A stretch of DNA of 64,000 nt from Chloroflexota bacterium. GTDB taxonomy: Bacteria > Chloroflexota > Anaerolineae > Anaerolineales > Anaerolineaceae. The stretch covers positions 310,001-374,000 of the forward strand of contig JAKQJC010000001.1 of assembly GCA_029561345.1 (NCBI GenBank). Reading direction: 5' to 3'. Below are positions 1 to 7,534 of the stretch, one piece after another (position 1 is the first letter of the stretch; the number at the start of each line of letters is the position of its first letter). The notes under the pieces were generated by a model. That model did no database searches, was not told where the DNA came from, and saw only the letters and a list, made by a program, of their open reading frames with translations. Made by a program: the position numbers and the translations under genes.

Positions 1-2645
1 CCCACTACATAATTGGGCAGGTAGAGACTGGTGCTGTGCGAATAGAGGGTCCAGGTGACGTTGGTATTGGCTGCCGGGGCGCCAAAATAGTAGCGGGCGT
101 TTAAATGGGCCTGCAGACCATCACCAAAGCGAACCTGTTCTGCAGAGAGGCTAAGGGAGAGGTCAATTTCAGGCTTGCGGTAATTGGCGACCTTGACCAG
201 CAGACTGCCAAAGGAATAGCCCTTTGTATCTGCCGGTAGGATTTGAATGTGATAGTACCCCGGCGAGGCGCTGGCCGGCAGGGTGAACTGCCCGCTGAAA
301 GCGCCGTAGGGATCGAGGGTGGCTGTTTGTTCAATCAGCACTGGGCTGTCGCCCGACATGCCGCCATCACCTGTGATCTGCCAGCGGTAGCGGGTGTTGG
401 GGGGCAGCGTGTAGCGGCCGTTGTCACGGTTGCGGACAATACCGCGGAAGGAAATGACCTGTCCAGGACGGTAGATGGGCCGGTCTGAGTAAAGATAGGC
501 TTCGAGGCCCCCGCCGTCCCAGTCGATGGGCAGGCCGAAGCTGTAAACGCCCTGTGAGGACCAATCGGAGGAAGCCAGGGCAAAAGCGCCGGTGTTAGGG
601 TCATTGTAGATGGCGTAGGTGAAATAGGCGCCCTCATTGCTGATATTGGGATCCATGCTGGTTTGCAGATAGCCCTGTTCGTCCGTTGAACCGCTGGCGA
701 TGAGCTGGTTATTGGCATTGTAGACTGAGATGGGCGCATAAGCCATCGGGGAGCCATCCTGCAGGTTCATTCCCCAGACAACCACCTGGTTTGAGCTCAA
801 TTTAAGTGTGGTGTGGTAGGGAGACACCACAACCAGCTGCCGTATGACGCCGTTATAGAGCCAGCCAATGGTTTCCGCCGGCTGGATGGTCATATAATAG
901 ACGCCTGGCGAGAGCAGAGAGCCGTCTTCGGTGAGCGGAATGCGGATGTTCGTGCTCTGGTCAGCAGGCGTGCCGGGTCTGAAGATCCATGATTTTGGCT
1001 GCGGCGGGACATAATTTTGAAAGACATCGTAATTGCTGGGCGAAATCAGATCCTGCAAGTCATTCATGGGCACTTTGCCGACAGTGATGCGCATGGAGCT
1101 GATATTGGTTGAAAGAGCCGAGATGGAGTTTTCATCTGGCAGCAGGGTGCTCATGCGCGAGCCGCTCTGGCTGCTCATGGTGATAAGGTTAGGCTGGGCG
1201 GCGGGGGAATAAAATGTGAAGGTCATGTCGTTACCCAATGCCTGCCCCCACTGGTCGGTGAGATTGCGTGAAAGAGTAAAGGTGTATTGGGTGCTGGGTT
1301 CAAACGTGCCGCCGATTGACAGCTCTGTATCACCATTGACATAGTAGCTGGGGTCGCCAAGAGGCGGGTTGATGGTGATGAATTTTTCCAGCTGGCGCTT
1401 GTTTACTGGCGCAGAGAAGAAGAAGCTGACATTGCCGTAGGAGGAGCCATAAGATTTAACCATTTCGCCATTATTCGGTGAGGAATAATTGAGGGCAAAA
1501 TTGGGTACGGTGCGTTCAGTCAGGGCTGAACCAGATTCGAGGGGCACGCCGCCGCGCGCCTGGGCAGCGCCGCTGATGGTGAAGGTATACTCCGTATCCC
1601 GGGCCAGGAGGTTGTTGGGCTTGAACACAAAGGCTGCATTGCCTGGCTCCCAGGTGTAGGAACCTGGAACGCTTTGCCCATTGCTGCCGATCATGCCTGA
1701 ATTGGCAGCCACACTGTCAGGATCCATGGCCACGTTAAATTTCACGCTGATTTCCTGATCGAGGCGCCAGGCGGCGTCAGGGTTGATTTCCACAATGCGG
1801 GGAACCAGGGTGGAAAAGCCCCATTCGGTGGGGGTGGCATCCGAAAGCGGCATGCCGTCGGTGGCTTGAAGGGGCGGAGTAAGGATGACGCGGTAGGTCT
1901 GTCCGCCAGCCAGGGCGGGTTTCGGATAGAAGATATAGGTGCTGGTATTGAGCCATTCGCCGCGGCCCTCCACCGGCGGATCCAGGCGGAAAGGCACGGG
2001 TTCCTTGACCCGTTCACCAAAGGGAACAACCGGCTTGCTGAAGGCCATCACCACGGCAGAAGCCGGGTCCACTTCTGTGGCCCCGTTTTTTGGAAGGACG
2101 GAAATCACTTCCAGCGGGCCGCCGGTGCGATATTTGAGGGTCACCGGTGCGGTGAAACTGAGGCCGTTGGTGGCCTTCGCCGAGGTGTTGACGGTGAGTT
2201 CCAGCTCAGATTTGGGCAGCAGGGGCTGGTCGGGGGTGAAGAGAAGAGTCATTTGATCAGCCCAGGCAAAGGCGCCCTGAATCAGGGGTTTCATTTCGAT
2301 GGCTGCTTCCACAGAGCGCTGATCCATGGCCTGGTTGAAAATGATGGCGATGGGGCCTTTGACAGGGATTTCGCTGTTGACGGAAGGGTTGGATTCAGCG
2401 ACAGCCGGAGGCAGGTTGGGGCGGGGGCGCGGCGTTCGCGTGGGCTGAACAGGGGTGGGAATGGCCGTGGGCAGATTTTGGTTGAGCGCTGCTTTGGTGG
2501 CATCTTCGGCTGCCTTAGGCGTGGTTTGCACGGCAGTGGGTCCGCCCAGGCCGGGCAGGTTGCAGGCCAGGCTGGTGAGCAGCAGGATCGTCAGCATGAG
2601 GCCAAAAAGGGATCGCAGCGTGGGTGAAAAGCGCTTTTCTTTCAT
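1..2645 (-). CDS. Alpha-2-macroglobulin family lipoprotein, C-terminus cut by window edge
   Basis: Reading from ATG at 2645 (AAGGAG ribosome site just upstream) gives about 880 residues without a stop before the window edge. A hydrophobic signal ends in the lipobox LTSLAC with Cys28, so the protein should be a surface lipoprotein. A Pro/Thr-rich linker follows, then several bacterial Ig-like modules (residues about 80-450), then the bacterial macroglobulin signature IYRPGQVISFRG near residue 722, typical of the MG2 region. The family forms protease-trapping or surface defence proteins, usually 1500-2000 residues, so roughly half is missing here. The thioester motif (CxEQ) would lie in the missing part and cannot be judged. 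A TATAAT box at 2744-2749 (minus) may drive it, but no clear -35 is visible. Confidence 0.85.
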   Translation of the reverse strand, partial: MKEKRFSPTLRSLFGLMLTILLLTSLACNLPGLGGPTAVQTTPKAAEDATKAALNQNLPTAIPTPVQPTRTPRPRPNLPPAVAESNPSVNSEIPVKGPIAIIFNQAMDQRSVEAAIEMKPLIQGAFAWADQMTLLFTPDQPLLPKSELELTVNTSAKATNGLSFTAPVTLKYRTGGPLEVISVLPKNGATEVDPASAVVMAFSKPVVPFGERVKEPVPFRLDPPVEGRGEWLNTSTYIFYPKPALAGGQTYRVILTPPLQATDGMPLSDATPTEWGFSTLVPRIVEINPDAAWRLDQEISVKFNVAMDPDSVAANSGMIGSNGQSVPGSYTWEPGNAAFVFKPNNLLARDTEYTFTISGAAQARGGVPLESGSALTERTVPNFALNYSSPNNGEMVKSYGSSYGNVSFFFSAPVNKRQLEKFITINPPLGDPSYYVNGDTELSIGGTFEPSTQYTFTLSRNLTDQWGQALGNDMTFTFYSPAAQPNLITMSSQSGSRMSTLLPDENSISALSTNISSMRITVGKVPMNDLQDLISPSNYDVFQNYVPPQPKSWIFRPGTPADQSTNIRIPLTEDGSLLSPGVYYMTIQPAETIGWLYNGVIRQLVVVSPYHTTLKLSSNQVVVWGMNLQDGSPMAYAPISVYNANNQLIASGSTDEQGYLQTSMDPNISNEGAYFTYAIYNDPNTGAFALASSDWSSQGVYSFGLPIDWDGGGLEAYLYSDRPIYRPGQVISFRGIVRNRDNGRYTLPPNTRYRWQITGDGGMSGDSPVLIEQTATLDPYGAFSGQFTLPASASPGYYHIQILPADTKGYSFGSLLVKVANYRKPEIDLSLSLSAEQVRFGDGLQAHLNARYYFGAPAANTNVTWTLYSHSTSLYLPNYVV

Positions 2646-2803
2646 GTTCAGCTCCTTGAGTGAAGGCGGCCTAAAAACAGGCTGCATTTTATTGCGTTAT
2701 ATAACAGACGTTCCGAACAAAGGATTGGTTCCAAGTTAACCCCATTATATACCAAGTGCTCATGGAGAGCGTATTGGAGGGTATAATAACCCATGGAGGA
2801 AGC

Positions 2804-3862
2804 ATGCAAAAGAATAAAAATATATCCATCTGGATGGCTCTGCTGGCAGCCGGCCTTTTTGGGGCCAGTGCGCCCCTGGCAAAACTGCTGCTGGATAATG
2901 TGGACCCAATCCCCATGGCAGCGCTGCTTTACCTGGGCAGCGGCTTGAGCGCTGCGCTGGCTTCACGGTGGATTTTCAAACCCGGGCAGGAAGCGAAGCT
3001 GGGGCGCGCGAACTGGCCCTGGCTGGCGGGGGCTGTGCTGGCTGGTGGGGTGGGGGCTCCGATTTTATTGATGGCTGGTTTGAAAATAACCCCGGCTGCG
3101 CTGGCGGCTCTGCTTTTGAACTTTGAGACCGTGGCGACGGCCTTGATTGCCTATTTATTTTTCAAAGAGTCCATTGGCCGAAAAACTGTGATTTCCATTG
3201 TCTTGATCACCATTGCGGTCATCCTCCTTTCGTGGAGCAGTTCCGGTGAATGGGGTTTTTCGCTGGGGGCACTGGCTGTGCTGGGCGCCTGTTTTCTATG
3301 GGGGCTGGATAATAATTTTACCAACCAGATTTCTGCTCACAACCCGCTGTTGATTGTGGCGGTGAAAGGCCTGGGCGCGGCTGCATTTTCGATGATTTTG
3401 AGTTTGATCAGCGGACAGGTTTTTCCATCCGTGCCTGCGGCCCTGGCGGCCATGGCTCTGGGCGCGGTGAGCTACGGCGCCAGCATCACCCTGTTTGTGC
3501 TGTCCATGCGCCAGCTTGGCGCCGCCCGCACCAGCGCCCTCTTTGCTTCGGCACCATTCATGGGAGCAGTTCTCTCATTTATACTATTCAAAGATAATTT
3601 GACCCTGGTATTTTTGGCGGCCACGGTATTGATGGTGGCAGGGGTATGGGTGTTGGTTTCAGAAAATCACGCGCACAGCCATGTGCATGCGGTTGAAACG
3701 CACCATCACCGGCATGTACATGATGAGCATCACCAGCATGCACACCAGGCTCACGATCCGGCGGTGATCAAAGGCGAACATGCTCACGAACACAGTCATG
3801 CTGCCCTGGAGCACAGCCATGCCCACACCCCGGATCTGCATCACCGCCATGAACATGGATAG
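2804..3862 (+). CDS. EamA/DMT-family transporter with a histidine-rich tail
   Basis: The protein has 352 residues. ATG at 2804 is preferred over upstream ATGs because GGAGGA lies four bases before it. Residues 1-285 hold about ten hydrophobic helices in two EamA halves (AAGLFGASAPLAKLLL; GALAVLGACFLWGLD), the fold of drug/metabolite transporters. After the last helix comes a 64-residue cytoplasmic or external tail with 25 histidines in HxH patterns. Such tails bind Ni, Zn or Co in other proteins, so a link with metal handling is plausible, but the substrate is not shown by sequence. The gene ends six bases before the LCP gene, so the two are probably co-transcribed. Confidence 0.85.
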   Translation: MQKNKNISIWMALLAAGLFGASAPLAKLLLDNVDPIPMAALLYLGSGLSAALASRWIFKPGQEAKLGRANWPWLAGAVLAGGVGAPILLMAGLKITPAALAALLLNFETVATALIAYLFFKESIGRKTVISIVLITIAVILLSWSSSGEWGFSLGALAVLGACFLWGLDNNFTNQISAHNPLLIVAVKGLGAAAFSMILSLISGQVFPSVPAALAAMALGAVSYGASITLFVLSMRQLGAARTSALFASAPFMGAVLSFILFKDNLTLVFLAATVLMVAGVWVLVSENHAHSHVHAVETHHHRHVHDEHHQHAHQAHDPAVIKGEHAHEHSHAALEHSHAHTPDLHHRHEHG

Positions 3863-3868
3863 GAGAAA

Positions 3869-4693
3869 ATGAAACAAAAATTGGGTTGTTCTTTCATTAC
3901 TGCCGTGCTGACGGTGATGATCATTGGCCTGGCGGCATGGCTGCTGGCGCCATTTCGCATCAATTTGCTGATTCTGGGTATTGACCGCTCGCCGGAGGGG
4001 ACGGATATGGGGCGCAGCGATACGATGATCCTTACCACGGCGGCACCCTTTCAGGGAAAAGTGGGCATGGTGTCCATTCCCCGCGACCTGTGGGTGGCCT
4101 TGCCGGGCGTGGGTGAAAACCGTATCAATGCTGCCCATTTCTTTGCTGAGATCAACGAGCCAGGCAGCGGCCCGCGGGCTGCCGCAGATGTGGTGGAGCA
4201 GTACTTCAAGGTCAACATTCCATACACATTGCGCTTCCGCTTTGATGGATTTGTGGAGATTGTGGATGCCATGGGGGGAATCACGGTTGACCTGAAAGAG
4301 CCCACGGCTGGTCTGGAAGCAGGCAAACATACACTCACTGGCGAGCAGGCGCTGGCTTTTGTCCGCGACCGCAAGGGCAGCGACGACTTTAATCGTATGG
4401 CGCATGGGCAGCTGTTATTAAAAGCTGCCCTGGTGCGGTTGATGACGCCGGAAACCTGGCTTAAGCTGCCGGGTGTGCTGGCGGCGGTGATGCGGAATGT
4501 GGATACCAACCTGCCGCCGTGGGAATGGCCGCGCCTGGGCCTGGCCCTGCTGCGCAGCGGCATCAGCGGCATTGACACGATGGTGATTAACCGGGATATG
4601 GTGACGCCTTTCACCACTGATGGCGGAGCCATGGTTTTGCTGCCCAACTGGGATGTTATTTTACCGGCGGTGCAAAAGGTGTTTGGAGAGTGA
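3869..4693 (+). CDS. LytR-CpsA-Psr (LCP) family cell-wall transferase
   Basis: A 274-residue protein with one N-terminal membrane anchor (residues 9-30) followed by an extracellular LCP domain. Diagnostic stretches are LILGIDRSPEG, GRSDTMIL, the lipid-phosphate-contacting SIPRDLWV, MGGITVDL and FVRDRKGSDDFNR with the conserved Asp and Arg residues. LCP enzymes move undecaprenyl-pyrophosphate-linked glycopolymers onto peptidoglycan. The GGAG ribosome site overlaps the stop region of the transporter upstream, and its own stop is one base from the next start. This supports one transcript with the neighbouring membrane proteins. An LCP enzyme suggests a single-membrane envelope with wall-linked polymers. 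Confidence 0.9.
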   Translation: MKQKLGCSFITAVLTVMIIGLAAWLLAPFRINLLILGIDRSPEGTDMGRSDTMILTTAAPFQGKVGMVSIPRDLWVALPGVGENRINAAHFFAEINEPGSGPRAAADVVEQYFKVNIPYTLRFRFDGFVEIVDAMGGITVDLKEPTAGLEAGKHTLTGEQALAFVRDRKGSDDFNRMAHGQLLLKAALVRLMTPETWLKLPGVLAAVMRNVDTNLPPWEWPRLGLALLRSGISGIDTMVINRDMVTPFTTDGGAMVLLPNWDVILPAVQKVFGE

Positions 4694-4694
4694 G

Positions 4695-6005
4695 ATGGCT
4701 GAGGTGAACGGGGTAAGCTGGCGCGCGCAGGTTGGCGAGAAAATTGAAAGCTGGATTTTCTTCATTTATAGGGCGATTCAAATTGGCCTGGTGCTGAGCG
4801 TGGTGTTACTTTATCACCGCGACACGGTCAGACCGATTGAGTTTGAAGAACAGGTAACAGTTTACACGCGGGATATTGAGTTCAACTATCTCTCATGGAC
4901 GCTGGCAGCCTGGAACGACAAATTGGGGCAATTTGCCCTGGCCGCGCCCAATTACCTGACCCCGGCGCAGGAAAAAGACCTGGTGCTGGATTACATTGAT
5001 CAGGTGCGGACGGTGGCTATTTTGAACAGCAAGATCAGCCGGATTTATGCGGATCCTGCTGTTGCTGACGCCGCAGTTGAGAGCGCCGATTTGCGCCGCC
5101 AGCGGGATGAGGAGGAGGCGCGCAAAGCGCAGCTGCAGCCGCTGGCAGAAAGCATTTTACAGCGCCAGGTGACGGAAATTGTCCGCGAAGAGGGACTGGT
5201 GGAACTGCTGGACAACCCGGTGCCGGTTTCGTTCAAGGTCTCGGAACTGCCGATGGCGCTGGTGATTTCTCCACGCACGGTGATTGAAAAGAAGCTGGTG
5301 GTGATGCTGAACCCGGGTTTGACGGTGGAAAAACAGATTGAAATTGAAGAAGCTGTTTCCAAAAATCTGGATGTCTCGGCTCTGGTGACCCCTATTGGCG
5401 GGCTGGCGTTATATCCCTCCATGGTGATGGAAACCTGGGATGTGGCCTGGCTGGCGGAAGTGGTGAGCCATGAATGGGTGCACCATTACCTGACGGTGCG
5501 GCCGCTGGGCATGCGCTACCTGGAGTCAAATTCGCTGGCGACCATGAATGAAACCACGGCTGAGCTGGCTGGCAAGGAGCTTTCCATCAAGGTGCTGCAG
5601 CGTTATTACCCGGAATATGTGCCGGAAGAAGTCATTCCGCGCCCGGCAGGAGAGTCATCTGTGCCGGTGTTCAGATACACCAAGGAAATGCATACCACAC
5701 GGGTGAGGGCGGATGAACTGCTGGCGGCGGGCAAGGTGGAAGAGGCCGAAGCCTTTATGGAAATGCGGCGGAAATTGTTCTGGGAGAACGGCTACCTGAT
5801 TCGCAAACTGAACCAGGCCTATTTTGCGTTTTATGGACAGTACAACGACACCTCGGGCGGTGAAGATGCCGGAGCATCGGGCGGCGACCCGGTGGGCCCG
5901 GCGGTGGTGAAGCTGCGGCGGACTACGCCCAGCCTGAAAATTTTTCTGGATACCATTGGTCAGATGACCTCGTTTGATGATTTGATTCGCGCCAATACCC
6001 CCTGA
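4695..6005 (+). CDS. Membrane-anchored putative zinc metallopeptidase (HExxH)
   Basis: The ATG at 4695, one base after the LCP stop with GGAG before it, gives 436 residues. An in-frame ATG at 4620 would lie inside the LCP gene and is not used. One transmembrane helix lies near residues 20-37. The only enzymatic signal is HEWVH at residues 259-263 in the context VVSHEWVHHYL, followed about 25 residues later by NETTAEL, whose Glu could be the third zinc ligand of a gluzincin. Residues 105-160 are charged and helical. The family was not recognised. Its tight coupling to an LCP gene suggests a role in the envelope, which is inference. Confidence 0.7.
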   Translation: MAEVNGVSWRAQVGEKIESWIFFIYRAIQIGLVLSVVLLYHRDTVRPIEFEEQVTVYTRDIEFNYLSWTLAAWNDKLGQFALAAPNYLTPAQEKDLVLDYIDQVRTVAILNSKISRIYADPAVADAAVESADLRRQRDEEEARKAQLQPLAESILQRQVTEIVREEGLVELLDNPVPVSFKVSELPMALVISPRTVIEKKLVVMLNPGLTVEKQIEIEEAVSKNLDVSALVTPIGGLALYPSMVMETWDVAWLAEVVSHEWVHHYLTVRPLGMRYLESNSLATMNETTAELAGKELSIKVLQRYYPEYVPEEVIPRPAGESSVPVFRYTKEMHTTRVRADELLAAGKVEEAEAFMEMRRKLFWENGYLIRKLNQAYFAFYGQYNDTSGGEDAGASGGDPVGPAVVKLRRTTPSLKIFLDTIGQMTSFDDLIRANTP

Positions 6006-6055
6006 AACACTTTGCTGATGTGAATTGATTAAGGATGGCAGGTGATGGGGCAAAC

Positions 6056-6096
6056 AAAAACCGGAGGTGGGGGACCATCTCCGGCTTTGTTTTTTA
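6056..6096. terminator. Bidirectional terminator between the metallopeptidase gene and rplT
   Basis: Inverted repeat CCGGAG (6061-6066) and CTCCGG (6079-6084) with an 12-base loop. AAAAA at 6056-6060 gives a U-run when read on the minus strand, ending the thrS-infC-rpmI-rplT operon. CTTTGTTTTTT after 6084 gives a U-rich tail on the plus strand. Confidence 0.75.
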
Positions 6097-6109
6097 AGAG
6101 GGGGTTGAG

Positions 6110-6460
6110 TTATGCGGTCTTTGCACGAACAACCACGGCGCTGAAGGCCTGGGGATCGCGGACGGCCAAGTCGGCGAGCATTTTGCGGTTGAGCGAAATG
6201 CCGGCGACTTTGAGGCCGTGCATCAGGCGGCTGTAGCTGATGTCATTCTGACGGGCTGCAGCGTTGATGCGGGCAATCCACAGCTTGCGCAGGTCGCGCT
6301 TGCGAACGCGACGATCGCGGTAAGCATACCAGAGGCTTTTCAACATGGCTTCATTAGCGCGCCGGAAGAGCAGGTGGCGGCTGGCATGGTAGCCCTGGTT
6401 CATTTTCAAAACTTTTTTATGGCGCAGATGTCCTTGCGGACCACCCTTTACACGGGTCAT
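6110..6460 (-). CDS. rplT: Ribosomal protein L20
   Basis: A 116-residue basic protein, the normal length of bL20, beginning MTRVKGG. It shows family landmarks such as [18 protein letters not shown] and [14 protein letters not shown]. It binds 23S rRNA early in large-subunit assembly. The start has AAGGAG six bases upstream. It is the last gene of the infC-rpmI-rplT set. In many bacteria L20 represses this operon by binding its mRNA, and a structured segment lies just upstream at 6483-6517. A terminator follows the gene. Confidence 0.98.
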   Translation of the reverse strand: MTRVKGGPQGHLRHKKVLKMNQGYHASRHLLFRRANEAMLKSLWYAYRDRRVRKRDLRKLWIARINAAARQNDISYSRLMHGLKVAGISLNRKMLADLAVRDPQAFSAVVVRAKTA

Positions 6461-6482
6461 GATATTCTCCTTCGCGAACCCC

Positions 6483-6517
6483 TGGGCGTCGGTGGTATCA
6501 CCAGTTGCTTACACCCA
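6483..6517 (-). promoter_or_regulatory. Structured RNA segment between rpmI and rplT, possible L20 control site
   Basis: The 98-base gap between rpmI and rplT can fold, on the minus strand, into an outer helix TGGGTGT/ACGCCCA (6511-6517 with 6483-6489, one G-U pair) enclosing a GGTG-ATAC-CACC hairpin (6491-6502). The known biology of L20 autoregulation makes a control role reasonable. The match to any described L20 leader class has not been tested. Confidence 0.35.
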
Positions 6518-6558
6518 ACGGCCGCACAAAAAAAGCGGATACGACAGCGATTGAAAGA

Positions 6559-6786
6559 TTACTCTTTCATGGAAGGTGCCAGACGGCGAACGCGGCGGAT
6601 AATACCAGCGCCCTTCACCGCGATCATTTCGGCGAACAGGGCTTTGGTGCGATCCGACGTGCGCCGGCGCAGATGGCTCTTGCCACCTTTGGTGCGCATC
6701 AGGACACCCGACCCGCTCAAGCGGAACCGTTTTGAGGTCGCTTTATGGGTCTTCAGTTTGTATTTTCCAGAACTTTTACGGGGCAC
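6559..6786 (-). CDS. rpmI: Ribosomal protein L35
   Basis: A 75-residue, strongly basic protein with the bL35 pattern MPRKSSGKYKLKTHK, AT-SKRFRLSGSG and GKSHLRRRTSDR. The start codon is GTG at 6786, supported by GAGGAG seven bases upstream. It lies between infC (72 bases away) and rplT, the usual order. It is slightly longer than the common 64-66 residues because of the C-terminal extension ending RRLAPSMKE. Confidence 0.97.
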   Translation of the reverse strand: MPRKSSGKYKLKTHKATSKRFRLSGSGVLMRTKGGKSHLRRRTSDRTKALFAEMIAVKGAGIIRRVRRLAPSMKE

Positions 6787-6858
6787 AGCGCAACTCCTCT
6801 CAAAAAAATTCTGCGGCAGCTTGCAGCATACCGCAGGCTTAAACAGGGTCAGAAAGAA

Positions 6859-7434
6859 CTACTCAGCAGGTTTTTCCTTGGCAGGGTCACCGGCAGCAGG
6901 GGCGGGGGTTTTCTTTTTGCCAGGGCGGGCCGGGGCCAGAACCATGGTCATCACACGGCCTTCCATGGAGGGGGCCAGTTCAACGGTGGCCACATCTTCC
7001 AGATCCTTGGCAATTTCCCGCAGGTCTTCAAGGGCCAGTTCGGGGTAGGTGATTTCGCGGCCGCGGAAGCGGATGGTGACGCGGACTTTCATGCCTTCCA
7101 GCAGCCAGCCGCGGGCGTCGCGGGTTTTGAAACCCCGATGAGCTTCGCCGGTTTTGGGGCGCAGGCGGATCTCTTTGACTTCGATTTTGGTTTGCGCCTT
7201 ACGGGCTTCGCGTTCCTTCTTGGTGCGTTCATAAAGGAACTTGCCGAAATCCATAATGCGGCAAACAGGCGGTGTCGCACCAGCCGCAACTTCCACCAGG
7301 TCCAATTCAGCTTCACGAGCCATACGCAGAGCCTGATCGATGGCGACCACGCCTACGTTTTCACCCTGTGCGCCAATCAGCCGGACCTCTGGAACGCGGA
7401 TCATTTCATTTACCCGAAAACCTGTTGTGCTTAT
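6859..7434 (-). CDS. infC: Translation initiation factor IF-3, apparent ATA start codon
   Basis: IF-3 binds the 30S subunit and checks start codons. The protein shows RVNEMIRVPEVRLIG, CRIMDFGKFLYERTKKE and VRVTIRFRGREI. The best start is ATA at 7434-7432, because AAGGAG (7441-7446) sits six bases upstream and the family N-terminus begins just after. It gives 191 residues. An ATG at residue 11 of this reading lacks a ribosome site and would cut off the conserved RVNE. The nearest upstream ATG (7509) adds 25 unconserved residues. Non-AUG starts such as AUU are a known autoregulatory feature of infC, because IF-3 itself rejects them. The C-terminus is extended by a Lys/Pro/Ala-rich tail. Confidence 0.93.
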   Translation of the reverse strand: MSTTGFRVNEMIRVPEVRLIGAQGENVGVVAIDQALRMAREAELDLVEVAAGATPPVCRIMDFGKFLYERTKKEREARKAQTKIEVKEIRLRPKTGEAHRGFKTRDARGWLLEGMKVRVTIRFRGREITYPELALEDLREIAKDLEDVATVELAPSMEGRVMTMVLAPARPGKKKTPAPAAGDPAKEKPAE

Positions 7435-7534
7435 AGTGTTCTCCTTTTTGACAGACAAAACAAAGACCGTCCGAATAACGGCTTTTGAGTAGGCCTGATG
7501 ATACCACAATCAGGCCTACTCTGTCAATCAATTT

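Noticed and set aside
2455..2739. Plus-strand open frames inside the alpha-2-macroglobulin and giant genes
   Set aside because: They are low-complexity antisense readings of Pro/Thr- and Gly-rich coding sequence, without ribosome sites or domain features.
2782..2787. TATAAT just before the EamA gene
   Set aside because: Transcription would start at or after the ribosome site, and no -35 box lies at the right distance.
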